From: Oscillospiraceae bacterium
GTDB taxonomy: Bacteria; Bacillota; Clostridia; Oscillospirales; Oscillospiraceae
Length of the DNA stretch: 14,137 nt
NCBI GenBank assembly: GCA_031288675.1
Contig: JAITQY010000052.1
Location: 1 to 14,137 of the forward strand
Direction: 5' to 3'
A program made the position numbers and the translations under genes. A model generated the notes under the pieces. The model was not told where the DNA came from. It searched no databases and worked only from the letters and a program-made list of their open reading frames with translations. This document shows positions 7,587 through 13,581 of this stretch, one piece after another (within the stretch, counting starts at the first letter, position 1; each line of letters opens with the position of its first letter).

Positions 7587-7697
7587 GTTCACAAATTATT
7601 TACTATTACACGCAAATTTTCTCTAGACAAATCAGAAACTTTGCGCTATAATACTTGCGTAATGATTAGTGATTAATATTTAATTATTAACATCTCT
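7587..7697 (+). repeat. Promoter-bearing dispersed repeat, copy B (core block)
   Basis: This is the partner of 2428-2538: 111 nt, ungapped, 13 differences. The promoter region and the AT-rich TAATGATTAGTGATTAATA segment are the best-conserved parts. A second shared block lies at 7736-7768, and degenerate shared sequence continues to about 7872, ending CTAACTAACTTT directly against the ispE ATG. Spacing between the two blocks is 38 nt here and 76 nt in copy A, the extra length in A including the heptamer array. Confidence 0.85.
7625..7653 (+). promoter_or_regulatory. Sigma-A type promoter inside repeat B, reading toward ispE
   Basis: TAGACA at 7625-7630, a 17-nt spacer, then TATAAT at 7648-7653. 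The -35 differs by one base from the TTGACA of copy A. Predicted initiation is near 7660, leaving a leader of about 210 nt made entirely of repeat sequence before ispE. Confidence 0.75.
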
Positions 7698-7735
7698 GTA
7701 ATCTAAACCCGTCCCCCCGTATAGCGTTTTCCCGT

Positions 7736-7762
7736 CCCCGTAGGGGCGAGCATTGCTCGCCC
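7736..7762. repeat. REP-like GC-rich hairpin in repeat B
   Basis: Two overlapping hairpins: CCCC-GTA-GGGG (7736-7746), and GGGCGAGC-ATT-GCTCGCCC (7744-7762), which has an 8-bp perfect stem. The two share GGG, so they are mutually exclusive folds. The matching place in copy A (2615-2641) has lost the perfect pairing. It is not followed by a T-tract, so it is not a standard terminator. Confidence 0.7.
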
Positions 7763-7872
7763 GCCGTTACCCTCGTCCCCTGCCTACTGCCGACTTTAGA
7801 CTACCGAATATTTCCCGTCCACTCTCGACTGCCGACTAATAACTCTCGACTACATGACTACTAACTAACTTT

Positions 7873-8730
7873 ATGATTCATGCTAATGCAAAAATTAATC
7901 TCTCCCTTGACGTTGTCGGAACGCTGCCGAACGGTTATCATCTTGTGGAATCGGTGATGACCGCCGTTGCGTTTGGCGACACCATTGAGCTGTGCGAAAC
8001 TGACGGAACCGGAGTAAAATTCAGTTCCGACGCGCCTTATCTTCCCAGCGACAAGCGCAACAACTGTGTTAAGGCTGCACGGCTTTACTATAATTCGGCG
8101 GGCTTGGAGCGCGCACTGACGGTCAATTGCCGCAAGCGCATACCGGTCGGAGGCGGACTTGGCGGAAGCTCTGCGGATGCGGCGGCGGTGCTTCTTGCGC
8201 TGAACCGTACTCACGGTATATTCACGCAAAAGGGATTAATGCAGATAGGGGCGCGTATAGGTGCGGATGTTCCGTTTCTTATCGCTGGCGGAACCGCTCT
8301 TGCCACAGGAATCGGCGAGAAGTTAGAGCCGATTTCTCCGTTCCGCGATGAGGGTATCGTTATTATACGTCCGGAGTTCAGTTCATCTACACCGGAACTC
8401 TTTGCCGCCATTGAGCGCAACCCTCCGAAAATGCGCCCTGACACCGCCGCGCTCGTTATGGCTCTTAGTTCCGGCAATCTGAAGACTATCGGTAAGCTGA
8501 TTTACAACGTATTTGAGGACGCTCTTGCTCCGCGCGAGCGCCGTATGGTTTATGACGCGAAAAGTAAATTGTTAGAACACGGTGCGGTAGGAGCGTCCAT
8601 GAGCGGCACCGGAAGCGCGGTATTCGGTCTATTTGACGACCTTTCTGTTGCAAAACAGGCATTCCTGAAACTTCGCGAATCCGGCACGGAGTGCTTCCTT
8701 ACACGGGCTAAAAACTATGCAGAAAGCTGA
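7873..8730 (+). CDS. ispE: 4-diphosphocytidyl-2-C-methyl-D-erythritol kinase IspE
   Basis: This cytoplasmic GHMP-family kinase phosphorylates CDP-methylerythritol with ATP in the MEP pathway to isoprenoids. At 285 aa it has the usual length. It shows the N-terminal AKINLSLDV with the active-site lysine (Lys 7), the ATP loop PVGGGLGGSSADAAA (91-105), GADVPFLIAGG with the catalytic aspartate (Asp 132), and the C-terminal GHMP motif GASMSGTGSAVFG. The ATG at 7873 is preceded by CTAACTAACTTT with no Shine-Dalgarno, and the conserved AKINL begins at residue 6, so no downstream start would fit. Its leader is the promoter-bearing repeat. Its last 14 nt overlap the start of rnmV, so the two genes form an operon. 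Confidence 0.96.
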   Translation: MIHANAKINLSLDVVGTLPNGYHLVESVMTAVAFGDTIELCETDGTGVKFSSDAPYLPSDKRNNCVKAARLYYNSAGLERALTVNCRKRIPVGGGLGGSSADAAAVLLALNRTHGIFTQKGLMQIGARIGADVPFLIAGGTALATGIGEKLEPISPFRDEGIVIIRPEFSSSTPELFAAIERNPPKMRPDTAALVMALSSGNLKTIGKLIYNVFEDALAPRERRMVYDAKSKLLEHGAVGASMSGTGSAVFGLFDDLSVAKQAFLKLRESGTECFLTRAKNYAES

Positions 8731-9316
8731 CGTCAAGCCGCGTATCCGCGAGACGATAATCGTAGAAGGACGCTATGACAAAGCGGCGCTTGCCAACGCT
8801 GTGGATGCAAATATTATTGAGCTTGGCGGTTTCCGCGTTTATAGGGATAAAGAGATACTTGACCTTATACGCATGCTTGCCGATACCGTCGGGGTAATCG
8901 TGCTTACCGATAGTGACAGAGCGGGCTTTCAGCTGCGTAATTATCTCAACGGAGCGGTTACGGGGAAATTATATCACGCATATATTCCCGACGTCGCAGG
9001 CAAGGAACGCCGTAAAGCGTCTCCGTCTAAAGAGGGCAAACTCGGCGTGGAGGGAATGACTGTGGAAGTACTGCGTTCCGCAATTCTTAACGCTATCGGT
9101 AACAATACCGCCGGACATCAGTCCGGCAGTGAGCAAATTACTAAATTTGACTTCTATGAGCTTCAGCTTACCGGCGCGCCTAATAGCGCCGCTCACCGCC
9201 GCTCGCTTGCCAAACGCTTCGGCTTGCCGGAGCGTCTTAGTGCGGATACGCTTATCAGCGTCCTAAACGCGCTCGGCGTGTCGCCGCAAGACTTGCGTAC
9301 AAGTCCGATAGAATAG
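8717..9316 (+). CDS. rnmV: Ribonuclease M5 (TOPRIM domain)
   Basis: RNase M5 matures the ends of 5S rRNA precursor in low-GC Gram-positives. The 199-aa protein has the TOPRIM signature: ETIIVEGRYDKAAL, with the catalytic glutamate at residue 17, and VIVLTDSDRAGFQLR, with Asp 65 and Asp 67. The linker segment GKLGVEGMTVEVLRSAIL (109-126) is characteristic of RNase M5. A C-terminal extension (about 140-199) fits the DUF4093-like half found in this family. The ATG lies inside ispE (14-nt overlap) without a separate SD, so translation is probably coupled. The stop is TAG. The final 62 nt also encode the C-terminus of holA on the opposite strand. Confidence 0.93.
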   Translation: MQKADVKPRIRETIIVEGRYDKAALANAVDANIIELGGFRVYRDKEILDLIRMLADTVGVIVLTDSDRAGFQLRNYLNGAVTGKLYHAYIPDVAGKERRKASPSKEGKLGVEGMTVEVLRSAILNAIGNNTAGHQSGSEQITKFDFYELQLTGAPNSAAHRRSLAKRFGLPERLSADTLISVLNALGVSPQDLRTSPIE

Positions 9317-10196
9317 CCGTATCATCCGACGAGGACGATTTCAGACGCACGTCAGCGTCCGCGCACAGCAATATAGCATCAGCAAGCCACTCAAACCGCG
9401 GGTTGCGCGGATTCTTCACCGCCGAAGCATATGCGTGCCGGAACTTCCAGCTAAGCGCCGCGACTAACGGAATCGTCTCCTCACGGTTAGCTATCAGTAT
9501 AGACAGCGCGGCAGCGGAGCTTTCATAATCACCGCTGATGAGAGATTCCGCCATATCAAATACGCCCGCCTCAAGCTGCGGAATGGCAAGAAGCCTAATG
9601 TCGTCCGTTGTTACCGCCGTACCGGAGCAGTATGCGGAGAGCTTGTCGATTTCGTTCTTTAGATTGCTCATAAGTCTGCCGGAGCGGCGAATAAGATAGA
9701 GCGCATCCTCATTGGAAATGCGTTTTCCCTCCGCCTGAAAGTGACGTATTACCCACGGCACTAAATCGCTTTCCGGCTGGGCTTTGAATTCCACTACATT
9801 TGCGTATTTTTCAAGGGTTTTCCATAATTTGCGCCGTTTATCGGGTTTCCAGCCGGCGTCGCTGTAAGCAAAAATCACTCTGCACCCCGCAGGCATATTC
9901 GCGGCAATTGCCGTAAATGAATTTATGTCGTTCTCCGGCATTGAGAAAAGGTCAAAATCGCGCACTTCGGTAAACACATAGTCTGACATAAACGGAGCGG
10001 CATTGACAGCTTCCTCAATATCTGCATAGGAGCAGTCCGCTCCATAGAGTTTTTTTACATCGAAATCGTTGCCTGCGGCTGCTCCCCTCGCAAGACTTAT
10101 GTAGTGGTTGAGCAAATAAGACTCCTCGCCGTAGAACACGTTCAACGGCGGAAGAGCCTTATTTGCAATAGCTGACTTGAGTTCTCTAAGGGTCAT
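9255..10196 (-). CDS. holA: DNA polymerase III subunit delta
   Basis: The delta subunit opens the sliding clamp as part of the clamp loader. The 313-aa product is slightly short for the family (about 330-345). The N-terminal domain has PPLNVFYGEESYLLNHY (16-32), matching the family start. Later come AAPFMSDYVFTEVRDFDLF, ending near residue 84, and the clamp-loader helical region EIDKLSAYCSG. The C-terminal collar domain is MAESLISGDYESSAAAL...LSWKFRHAY. The ATG at 10196 has no recognisable Shine-Dalgarno upstream. The C-terminus ends in ATRRARLGR, encoded by sequence antisense to the end of rnmV. It lies 84 nt downstream of the URO-D-like gene on the same strand and could be read from that promoter. 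The usual neighbours comEC and rpsT are not seen. Confidence 0.93.
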   Translation of the reverse strand: MTLRELKSAIANKALPPLNVFYGEESYLLNHYISLARGAAAGNDFDVKKLYGADCSYADIEEAVNAAPFMSDYVFTEVRDFDLFSMPENDINSFTAIAANMPAGCRVIFAYSDAGWKPDKRRKLWKTLEKYANVVEFKAQPESDLVPWVIRHFQAEGKRISNEDALYLIRRSGRLMSNLKNEIDKLSAYCSGTAVTTDDIRLLAIPQLEAGVFDMAESLISGDYESSAAALSILIANREETIPLVAALSWKFRHAYASAVKNPRNPRFEWLADAILLCADADVRLKSSSSDDTAILSDLYASLAATRRARLGR

Positions 10197-10280
10197 AGTA
10201 GTTATAGAGTGTTTATTGATTAAATCCGCGACAACGAAAATATTGAAGCAGACAGGCTGTTTAGATTAGTAGTTGCTGAT

Positions 10281-11297
10281 TCAGCGCTGATTAGGGTGAT
10301 TGTGATACCAGTCGCGGGCATAGTCGTAATAGAAATCCTCGAAAATCTTATTCTTGCGGGCAACGATAGGATCATCGCGTCTGCCGAGTATAAATGGCAC
10401 ATAGCCGAATGCCCCTCCGGGCGCGAACGTGTCTACGTACTCAACAAGCGCGTCTTTGAGTTCCTCGTCAGAAGTGGTCAGCAGACTGATACGCCCCTGC
10501 TGATCCCAGCAGCCGTTGAGTACAAGACCTTTGCCGTACTTTTGCTTTATGCTGATCAGGTCGTTTGAAATCTGTGCAGGATCCCAACTGGTTATACCCA
10601 TATCAATCCAGTCTTCAATAAAGACCTCGCAGTGACCGCAGTCATGTATGTGAATCGGCAAATCATTGTCGCGGGCAATATCGCACAGGCGCTTCTCGAA
10701 AGGCTTAATCATCTCGCGGTACATCTTTAGGGAGATAAACGGATAGTTGGCGGAAGCGTTATCGTCCATCATACTAAGCCCGTCAAGTTTATAGTACATA
10801 ACCATATGTTTAAGCACATCAGCGGCAAATTCAGTAATGTAGTCGAACAGGGCTATACACTCCTCCGGTTCTTCGGCAAGCGCGCACATACCCTCGCTGA
10901 ATCCCATAAAGCTCATCATCGTTTGGAAGCAGCCGCGCATAGGGTTGGCAAGACGCGGTTTAGCATTAATGTCTACGCCTTTCATATCCTTTTCGGCAAT
11001 CGCTTTCCACTCGGATTCGGACACTACAGGATTTTTGATAACGTCGCGCCACTTGCGGATGTCGGTAAGGATAAAATCGCCCGGCTTAGGTAAAGCGCCT
11101 CCGCCGGCATCGTCTTCCGCAACATACTCGACGCCGTAAATGTCCTTGCCGCCGCCCGGAGTGATGTGACCCGCTCCCATAAATTCCGGCATTACAACGT
11201 ATTCCTGAATTTTGTACCACGCAAGCCATTCCGGCTGTTCACCGCGAAGCATATCCATAAAGTTTTGCTTTTCAGATTTTTTGTATTCGATTGCCAT
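10281..11297 (-). CDS. URO-D superfamily protein (uroporphyrinogen decarboxylase / MtaA-CmuA type)
   Basis: This 338-aa cytoplasmic TIM-barrel protein belongs to the URO-D superfamily, which includes heme-pathway decarboxylases and zinc-dependent methylcobamide:CoM-type methyltransferases. The methyltransferase side is favoured. LPIHIHDCGHCEVFIEDW (213-230) aligns with the zinc-ligand strand of that group (HxC, His 218 and Cys 220), and Cys 263 in VLNGCWDQQG is a plausible third ligand. DPAQISNDL and FAPGGAFGYVPF are further family landmarks. The classical N-terminal URO-D arginine motif is not seen. The substrate is unknown; no corrinoid protein or heme gene is nearby. The start at 11297 has GGAGG with an 8-nt spacer, and a strong promoter lies just upstream. 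Confidence 0.85.
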   Translation of the reverse strand: MAIEYKKSEKQNFMDMLRGEQPEWLAWYKIQEYVVMPEFMGAGHITPGGGKDIYGVEYVAEDDAGGGALPKPGDFILTDIRKWRDVIKNPVVSESEWKAIAEKDMKGVDINAKPRLANPMRGCFQTMMSFMGFSEGMCALAEEPEECIALFDYITEFAADVLKHMVMYYKLDGLSMMDDNASANYPFISLKMYREMIKPFEKRLCDIARDNDLPIHIHDCGHCEVFIEDWIDMGITSWDPAQISNDLISIKQKYGKGLVLNGCWDQQGRISLLTTSDEELKDALVEYVDTFAPGGAFGYVPFILGRRDDPIVARKNKIFEDFYYDYARDWYHNHPNQR

Positions 11298-11332
11298 AGC
11301 CGTTACCTCCGATTATCTAATCTCTTTGTATA

Positions 11333-11361
11333 AATATAACATATGTATGATATTACGTCAA
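11333..11361 (-). promoter_or_regulatory. Sigma-A promoter of the URO-D-like gene
   Basis: On the minus strand TTGACG (11361-11356), a 17-nt spacer, then TATATT (11338-11333). The predicted start is near 11326, about 29 nt before the ATG, and a GGAGG at 11306-11310 fits inside that leader. Confidence 0.75.
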
Positions 11362-11440
11362 GGAGTTTTTATATTAGATGTTAGCAAACAGGATATGCCG
11401 CGTATCTCTCTGCTCCCTTGCATACGGCGGCAAATGAAAA

Positions 11441-11469
11441 AGCACGGTATTTTAAGGATTATCCGTGCT
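11441..11469 (-). terminator. Intrinsic terminator between spoVT and the URO-D-like gene
   Basis: A 7-bp stem AGCACGG/CCGTGCT with a 15-nt loop. On the minus strand it is followed by TTTTTCATTT. It lies downstream of spoVT and upstream of the URO-D promoter, so it insulates the two units. Confidence 0.6.
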
Positions 11470-11520
11470 GAGATGATTAGTTATTATTCTCATTGGTCAT
11501 TGGATAGTGTAACATAAATT

Positions 11521-11540
11521 GGGCGGGAGATGCCCCGCCC
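11521..11540 (-). terminator. GC-rich hairpin just after spoVT
   Basis: A 7-bp stem GGGCGGG/CCCGCCC with a 6-nt loop, 29 nt past the spoVT stop. The minus-strand tail AATTTATG is only weakly T-rich. It could be the first of two terminators or a 3' stabilising structure. It also resembles the GC hairpins within the dispersed repeats. Confidence 0.45.
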
Positions 11541-11568
11541 CGTTTAACCCTGATATTACAGTTGACTG

Positions 11569-12111
11569 TTAGTTCTCCATTTCGCGTCCGAGAAAACGCG
11601 CAACGGTGCTGACAAGCTTATCTTCCACCTCGCCCATTTCGGTATCGTCGTTGGAGATAAACATCACGCATCCCATAACGTCGCCTTCCGAAAGAATCGG
11701 AGCCGCGACCGCGATGGAGTAGCTGTTATCCATATCGGTTACAGGCATGCCATCTTCGCCGGGCTTGCGGCGGTACATCTGCCGCGCTTCCATAAGCCGC
11801 TCCAGCTCACTGCTGACCCTGCGTCCCCCAAGCTCGCGCTTAGGAGCGCCGTATACGCTTAGAACGGTGTCGCGGTCACAGACAACCGTCATATGGTTGG
11901 TAGTTTTGTAGAGAGTTTCGCAGAGATTATCGGCGAACTTGCTGAGGTCGCCCATTGGGGAGTACTTCTTGAAAATGACCTCTCCGTCCTTTTCCGTATA
12001 TATCTCGAGCGGATCGCCCTCGCGAATTCGCATTGTACGTCTGATTTCCTTAGGAATAACTACGCGACCGAGATCATCGATCCGGCGAACGATGCCAGTT
12101 GCTTTCATCAT
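11569..12111 (-). CDS. spoVT: Stage V sporulation protein T
   Basis: SpoVT is an AbrB-type DNA-binding regulator active in the forespore. The 180-aa protein has an N-terminal swapped-hairpin domain almost identical to the family pattern (KATGIVRRIDDLGRVVIPKE, then RIREGDPLEIYTEKDGEVIFKKYSP). A GAF-like C-terminal domain follows, ending in MGEVEDKLVSTVARFLGREME. A longer frame to 12126 exists, but its first codon overlaps GGAGG at 12120-12124, which lies 8 nt before the ATG at 12111; 12111 is therefore chosen (12108 is a second possible ATG). In Bacillus this gene depends on sigma-G; I could not place a convincing sigma-G promoter here. It identifies the host as a spore former. Confidence 0.96.
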   Translation of the reverse strand: MMKATGIVRRIDDLGRVVIPKEIRRTMRIREGDPLEIYTEKDGEVIFKKYSPMGDLSKFADNLCETLYKTTNHMTVVCDRDTVLSVYGAPKRELGGRRVSSELERLMEARQMYRRKPGEDGMPVTDMDNSYSIAVAAPILSEGDVMGCVMFISNDDTEMGEVEDKLVSTVARFLGREMEN

Positions 12112-12270
12112 ATTTGTTGCCTCCATTATATCTTTCTATTTATGACAACGTTATTATTTGCGAGAAAATGTTTTTTATGCCAAAATCTACGGTGTTACCC
12201 AATGAATAAAAAAATAACCTATCACTAATAAAATTTTACAATGTCTTCATCCAAATGTCAAGCATAAATT

Positions 12271-12411
12271 TTATTTTATCTCCGGCTTGAACACCTGCCT
12301 GTAACCTTTACTTACCATCGTTTCGGATGTCAATGCTTCGGCAGGCAAGTCTTTTGTAATCAAAACCTCTAGTTTTCTGTCATTATGGCAAGGCTTAAAA
12401 ACCTCCCGAAC
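12271..12411 (-). pseudogene. Possible 3' remnant of an unrecognised gene
   Basis: The last 46 or so codons of a minus-strand frame look protein-like: DRKLEVLITKDLPAEALTSE, a few more residues, then KGYRQVFKPEIK and a TAA stop. The upstream part of the same frame (to 12507) is rich in Cys, His and Phe, does not look like protein, and runs through the promoter of the next gene. No SD supports a start. EVFKP and QVFKP occur near both ends of the segment, reflecting an imperfect DNA repeat. It may be a decayed gene end or chance. Confidence 0.25.
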
Positions 12412-12460
12412 CTGACTGTTAAGCGACCGCTGCGGACAACATAGAATATGTAAAATTTGC

Positions 12461-12489
12461 TTGCATTTCCAAGAAAAATGTTGTATAAT
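12461..12489 (+). promoter_or_regulatory. Sigma-A promoter of the accessory gene unit
   Basis: TTGCAT (12461-12466), a 17-nt spacer, TATAAT (12484-12489). Initiation near 12496 leaves a leader of about 28 nt with AAAGGAG before the ATG at 12524. Confidence 0.75.
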
Positions 12490-12523
12490 GGATAAAAATA
12501 ACGACAATAGTTAAAGGAGAAAG

Positions 12524-12997
12524 ATGAAATCAATTAGAGACAGCCCCTACAATAAGAACGCTCCCATACGCACAATTGACGCCATAAGTCTTGTGACCGA
12601 TTATACAAAAGGCGGCAAAATCACCGGCAAGTATTGCGGGCAGTGTGTTATAGCGATGCTTGCCGGAGTGACGCTTGATGAAGTTATCGAATTGATGAAA
12701 GATATTGGAAGCAGCAAACAGGCGTTGAAAAAGGCGTTGGATTACTACGGTATTCAATACGCGCCTAAATCAACGCACATACTTAAATCAACCGCAAACG
12801 TTCCAAACTCACTTTTGCCTGATGTATGCGTTTTGAGAGTGATTATCGCTGATAAAAACGGCGAGTTCAAGTTCAAAAAAGACAGGGGACATTGGTGCTT
12901 ATTCTTTAAGGGCAGGTATTACGACCCGGATGGGGGAGTCAGCGGCGAATGCCCGAAACATTTGAAGATATTTCAGGTGTGGCAGATTTACCCGTAA
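12524..12997 (+). CDS. C39/papain-like cysteine peptidase-like protein
   Basis: The 157-aa soluble protein has the order of catalytic elements expected of small C39/papain-fold domains. A cysteine motif YCGQCVIAMLAGVTLDEVIEL (residues 37-57, candidate nucleophile Cys 38 or Cys 41) is followed by a helix typical of these domains (SKQALKKALDYYGIQY). Next is a histidine in RGHWCLFF (His 123), then an acidic residue in RYYDPDGG (Asp 134). There is no signal peptide, transmembrane helix or ABC-transporter part, so it is not a bacteriocin exporter. Substrate and role are unknown; it could process a peptide, act as a deamidase or toxin-like effector, or be inactive. It has its own strong promoter and an AAAGGAG SD. 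The next gene starts 47 nt downstream on the same strand. Confidence 0.7.
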   Translation: MKSIRDSPYNKNAPIRTIDAISLVTDYTKGGKITGKYCGQCVIAMLAGVTLDEVIELMKDIGSSKQALKKALDYYGIQYAPKSTHILKSTANVPNSLLPDVCVLRVIIADKNGEFKFKKDRGHWCLFFKGRYYDPDGGVSGECPKHLKIFQVWQIYP

Positions 12998-13013
12998 CTA
13001 TTTGCAATGACAG

Positions 13014-13029
13014 CGGCGGCATACCGCCG
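13014..13029 (+). promoter_or_regulatory. GC hairpin against the ribosome binding site
   Basis: CGGCGG-CATA-CCGCCG, a 6-bp all-GC stem ending one base before the AAAGGA Shine-Dalgarno (13031-13036) of the gene at 13045. It has no T-tract, so it is not a standard terminator. It may tune translation or mRNA processing between the two cistrons. Confidence 0.45.
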
Positions 13030-13044
13030 GAAAGGACTATATAA

Positions 13045-13581
13045 ATGACTAACACAATATCAGCGCAGCTATCCGACCCGCGTTTTGATTACATCTTGCC
13101 AGAGGACAAAGAATTTATTGCGCGCTTTGACGATGAAATGGAAGCGAGCGGTTACTCGGCAAACGGCGTAATCACGCCGGGATACGCGGGTGCGCCCGGT
13201 TGGGGCAAGTATATGCTTATTTACGCTAAGGTTGGCGTGAAAAGCAAGCAGATTGCTGCCCGCATTTACTTGCGCAATGACGGCACTATTTTGCGGCTGT
13301 TCCTGAACAACATAGACAAACACGCCGCGTTTATTGAAAATGCGCCGGAATATATCCGCGCCGTATTTGATAAAGGCTTCTACGACTGCTGTCATTGCGC
13401 GAGCAAGCCGAACGGCATATGTAATTTCCGCAAGTCGTACACGCTTAACGGAGAGCTTCGCGAAAAGTGTAGCGGTGAGGTATTTCAGTTCTTCAAGCCC
13501 GGAATCGAAAAGCTCTCCGCGTATATGGATTTATTCCGCGAGTTCTACCCTGTGAGAAGCAAGAGGAGTTTACTAAGATGA
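13045..13581 (+). CDS. Cysteine-cluster protein of unknown function
   Basis: The 178-aa soluble protein has an N-terminal part of mixed structure (GYAGAPGWGKYMLIYAKVG, then an all-beta-looking segment ending in LRLFLNN). A helix precedes a cysteine cluster at residues 115-142: FYDCCHCASKPNGICNFRKS, with a further Cys at 142. The end, EVFQFFKPGIEKLSAYMDLF...FYPVRSKR, recalls a C-terminal region that I have seen in small unnamed Clostridia proteins, some fused to regulators. The cysteine spacing suggests metal binding or a redox role, but that is inference. The SD AAAGGA has an 8-nt spacer. The stop TGA overlaps the next ATG (ATGA), so the following gene is translationally coupled. Confidence 0.8.
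   Translation: MTNTISAQLSDPRFDYILPEDKEFIARFDDEMEASGYSANGVITPGYAGAPGWGKYMLIYAKVGVKSKQIAARIYLRNDGTILRLFLNNIDKHAAFIENAPEYIRAVFDKGFYDCCHCASKPNGICNFRKSYTLNGELREKCSGEVFQFFKPGIEKLSAYMDLFREFYPVRSKRSLLR

Larger units (their letters stand above)
12127..12523. other. AT-rich intergenic region between spoVT and the accessory genes
   Basis: This stretch should hold the spoVT promoter on the minus strand, which I could not place. It also holds a possible gene remnant (12271-12411) and, at its right end, a clear rightward promoter. The part from 12127 to 12270 is strongly AT-rich, with an A7 run at 12208-12214, and has no gene. Confidence 0.6.

Noticed and set aside
11212..11517. A 101-aa plus-strand frame between the URO-D-like gene and spoVT
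   Set aside because: It spans the 5' end of the URO-D gene, its promoter and a terminator hairpin on the other strand, with no SD and no protein-like pattern.
12125..12130. TATAAT on the minus strand just upstream of spoVT as its -10 box
   Set aside because: It directly touches the GGAGG. Initiation 7 nt downstream would remove the ribosome binding site, and no -35 is found at 16-18 nt.
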